Source: Pseudomonadota bacterium
Lineage (GTDB): Bacteria > Pseudomonadota > Gammaproteobacteria > Steroidobacterales > Steroidobacteraceae
Direction: 5' to 3'
Length of the DNA stretch: 7,762 bases
Assembly: GCA_021817875.1 (NCBI GenBank)
Contig: JAKAFQ010000178.1
Span: forward strand, 1 to 7,762
Part shown: positions 7,401-7,762 of the stretch, one piece after another
How the letters are laid out: each line of letters starts with the position of its first letter
How positions within the stretch are numbered: the stretch's first letter is position 1
Position numbers and translations under genes: made by a program
The notes under the pieces: model-generated
Seen by the model: the letters and a program-made list of their open reading frames with translations, nothing else
What the model was told of the DNA's origin: nothing
Database searches by the model: none

Positions 7401-7728
7401 CGATCCATGCGGCATGAAACGGCGTGTCCTGCGCCAGTTTGGCGCAGAGACTCACGAGCATCTCCTGCTCGCGCCGGCTTTGAATCAGCACATCGCCGCA
7501 ATGCAGCAGCGCCCGGTACAACGCCTGCAGATCGAGCAGCTGTTGCCGTTGCGCCAGCAGGTCGACGGTTCTCTGCCCCAGGCGGTCCAACAGTTGGCTC
7601 ACCGTGTCGGCCAGGCGACCATTGGCATCGCGCTCGCGGGCGGGCGGCGCCTGCAGGATACTGCCGCCGGTCTCGAGGCTGTGCATCTCACGCGCCGTCT
7701 GGCTGTCGGATTCCATGGTGCGGCGCAC
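4432..7728 (-). CDS. Multi-sensor cyclic-di-GMP cyclase/phosphodiesterase: GAF-GGDEF-globin-GAF-EAL-CZB-like
   Basis: A 1,098-residue soluble protein predicted to make and break c-di-GMP. Order: short N-terminal helical region; GAF-like domain (about 70-225); GGDEF domain (about 244-412) with intact GGDEF at 326-330 and inhibitory site RESD at 317-320, the correct five residues ahead; globin-like segment (about 428-545) with Tyr458 in FYREL and probable heme ligand His514 in RLGVVHALVGL, as in globin-coupled sensors; second GAF-like domain (about 596-745); EAL domain (about 760-1000) with Glu787 of EAL, Asn844, Glu876, Asp905-Asp906, Lys926, Glu963 and Gln983; and a tail with His1014, Cys1042, His1062 and His1066, matching the zinc ligands of CZB domains. 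Both catalytic sites look complete. There is no transmembrane segment. The start is bounded by an in-frame TGA at 7734-7732: GTG at 7728 (used for numbering) or ATG at 7716, neither with a clear ribosome-binding site. It is convergent with the reductase and likely an independent unit. The domains are inferred from motifs; the GAF calls are the least certain. Confidence 0.93.
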   Translation of the reverse strand: MRRTMESDSQTAREMHSLETGGSILQAPPARERDANGRLADTVSQLLDRLGQRTVDLLAQRQQLLDLQALYRALLHCGDVLIQSRREQEMLVSLCAKLAQDTPFHAAWIGRPGSSKRFDVLAVAGEGAAEAHAALVPATVSSRVPLVERAWSGKQLVVCNDTLADPALHPWHEDCAENRWLSVLATPIVRAERPWAVLALAAARRDGFDAPTIEVCTRIGALLGRGLDELDLKNRIRSRQAQEARMARTDALTGLPNRLALEEFLPQAIARARRAGAALAVGVLDLDDFKLVNDQWGHEAGDELLRSVSGGLRARLRESDFIARLGGDEFVVVLPDLEVPHAVAQLSAVLDRLHHAVEAPFELGHGRRCPIGMTMGVALHPGDGDETDLLLRQADAAMYQAKQSKKERTRWWRLGVTLASEQIAEAAFDPFGPEARQLMQVLAEHLAAVAEQFSASFYRELQGRAETGAILGCLSRSEFDGLQRRQAAHLRFLLDAQTEAQSVQQTAQRLGVVHALVGLSGAWMTRAMSLYRDLLRTHLDAALLTSHTRYRSLRAAEARLQLDLEHQLQAMQAVLDQYQTLLARPMGGRVMAADWKQAELNALASLPGIRATVVCRPDEQNRLVIERAAGDIADALIEAHRARELYPVLDPRDARGRGLVARTWITDSQQQIAAYELDSRTEPWRALMQEFGIRSSVTIPVHRHGAVHAVLMLFGAYPHQFASGWMHTWRLSLQNRWDQMTSMSQSRWSAIDTGQATQVRSLLYGGGVTLSVQPVVDLSNGRLMKVEALARLRTPQGVLLAPGQFLPALGETDLDSLFRQMLQQGLGHLRRWRSERLDIGLSINLAPSSAVHPDCARWVQEALREAQLAPQHLTLELLESQALDASTVDEAIARLAATGVKIAMDDLGSGFSSLRRLADLPFDVIKVDQGIIRDLARDPIKALSLIRTVVQIGQDLERDVVAEGLEDPGCIEAAILLGCRLGQGYGLARPMPAEALPDWIRTQPFHGSDGAALHSWVGALAYQWMAMHDTLHRRHSGELAACPVTRWLITEGIRDQEVLDAHGKIHDPAPDSTRMQAMRQMLEWLTRNIRESPADTTR

Positions 7729-7762
7729 GAGTCACTGCCCGGGAAACACCGGCGGTGCGGCC

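Overview
The window is GC-rich and densely coding. It looks like the chromosome of a Gram-negative bacterium: it carries the start of a TonB-dependent outer-membrane receptor and a large cyclic-di-GMP signalling protein. The GC-rich codon use, close packing and gene types suit an aerobic catabolic proteobacterium, possibly gammaproteobacterial. That placement is inference; there is no rRNA or other marker gene here. I saw no tRNA, IS element, CRISPR array or phage gene.

Layout. Left part, minus strand: an aldehyde dehydrogenase (607-2031) is followed 9 bases later by a TonB-dependent receptor (597 to beyond the left edge). The receptor's ribosome-binding site overlaps the dehydrogenase stop codon, so the two form an operon. 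Centre: a 263-base divergent control region (2032-2294) holds one AT-rich island with a good sigma70-type promoter facing right. A perfect 8-bp inverted repeat flanks that promoter's core. Right of it, plus strand: a 342-residue soluble diiron protein of the ferritin-like oxygenase superfamily (2295-3323), then a 346-residue ferredoxin-FAD-NAD(P)H reductase (3345-4385). Right half, minus strand and convergent: a protein of about 1,098 residues with the domain order GAF, GGDEF, globin, GAF, EAL and a zinc-binding CZB-like tail (4432-7728). A bulged hairpin fills the gap between the convergent genes.

How it may work (inference). The two divergent units read as one catabolic module. The receptor would bring a scarce or poorly soluble substrate across the outer membrane. 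The diiron oxygenase, fed electrons by its own reductase, would hydroxylate or otherwise oxygenate it. The aldehyde dehydrogenase would oxidise a resulting aldehyde to the acid. No alcohol dehydrogenase lies in the window and the substrate cannot be read from sequence. The oxygenase has metal-binding motifs reminiscent of bacterial multicomponent monooxygenases, but there are no beta, gamma or effector genes beside it, so it looks like a minimal two-component diiron oxygenase. It is my best candidate for a little-described system here.

The cyclic-di-GMP protein is probably a separate transcription unit. It keeps the motifs for making and breaking c-di-GMP, a likely heme-ligating histidine inside a globin-like segment, and a His-Cys-His-His zinc signature at its C-terminus. 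It may therefore combine gas or redox sensing with zinc sensing.
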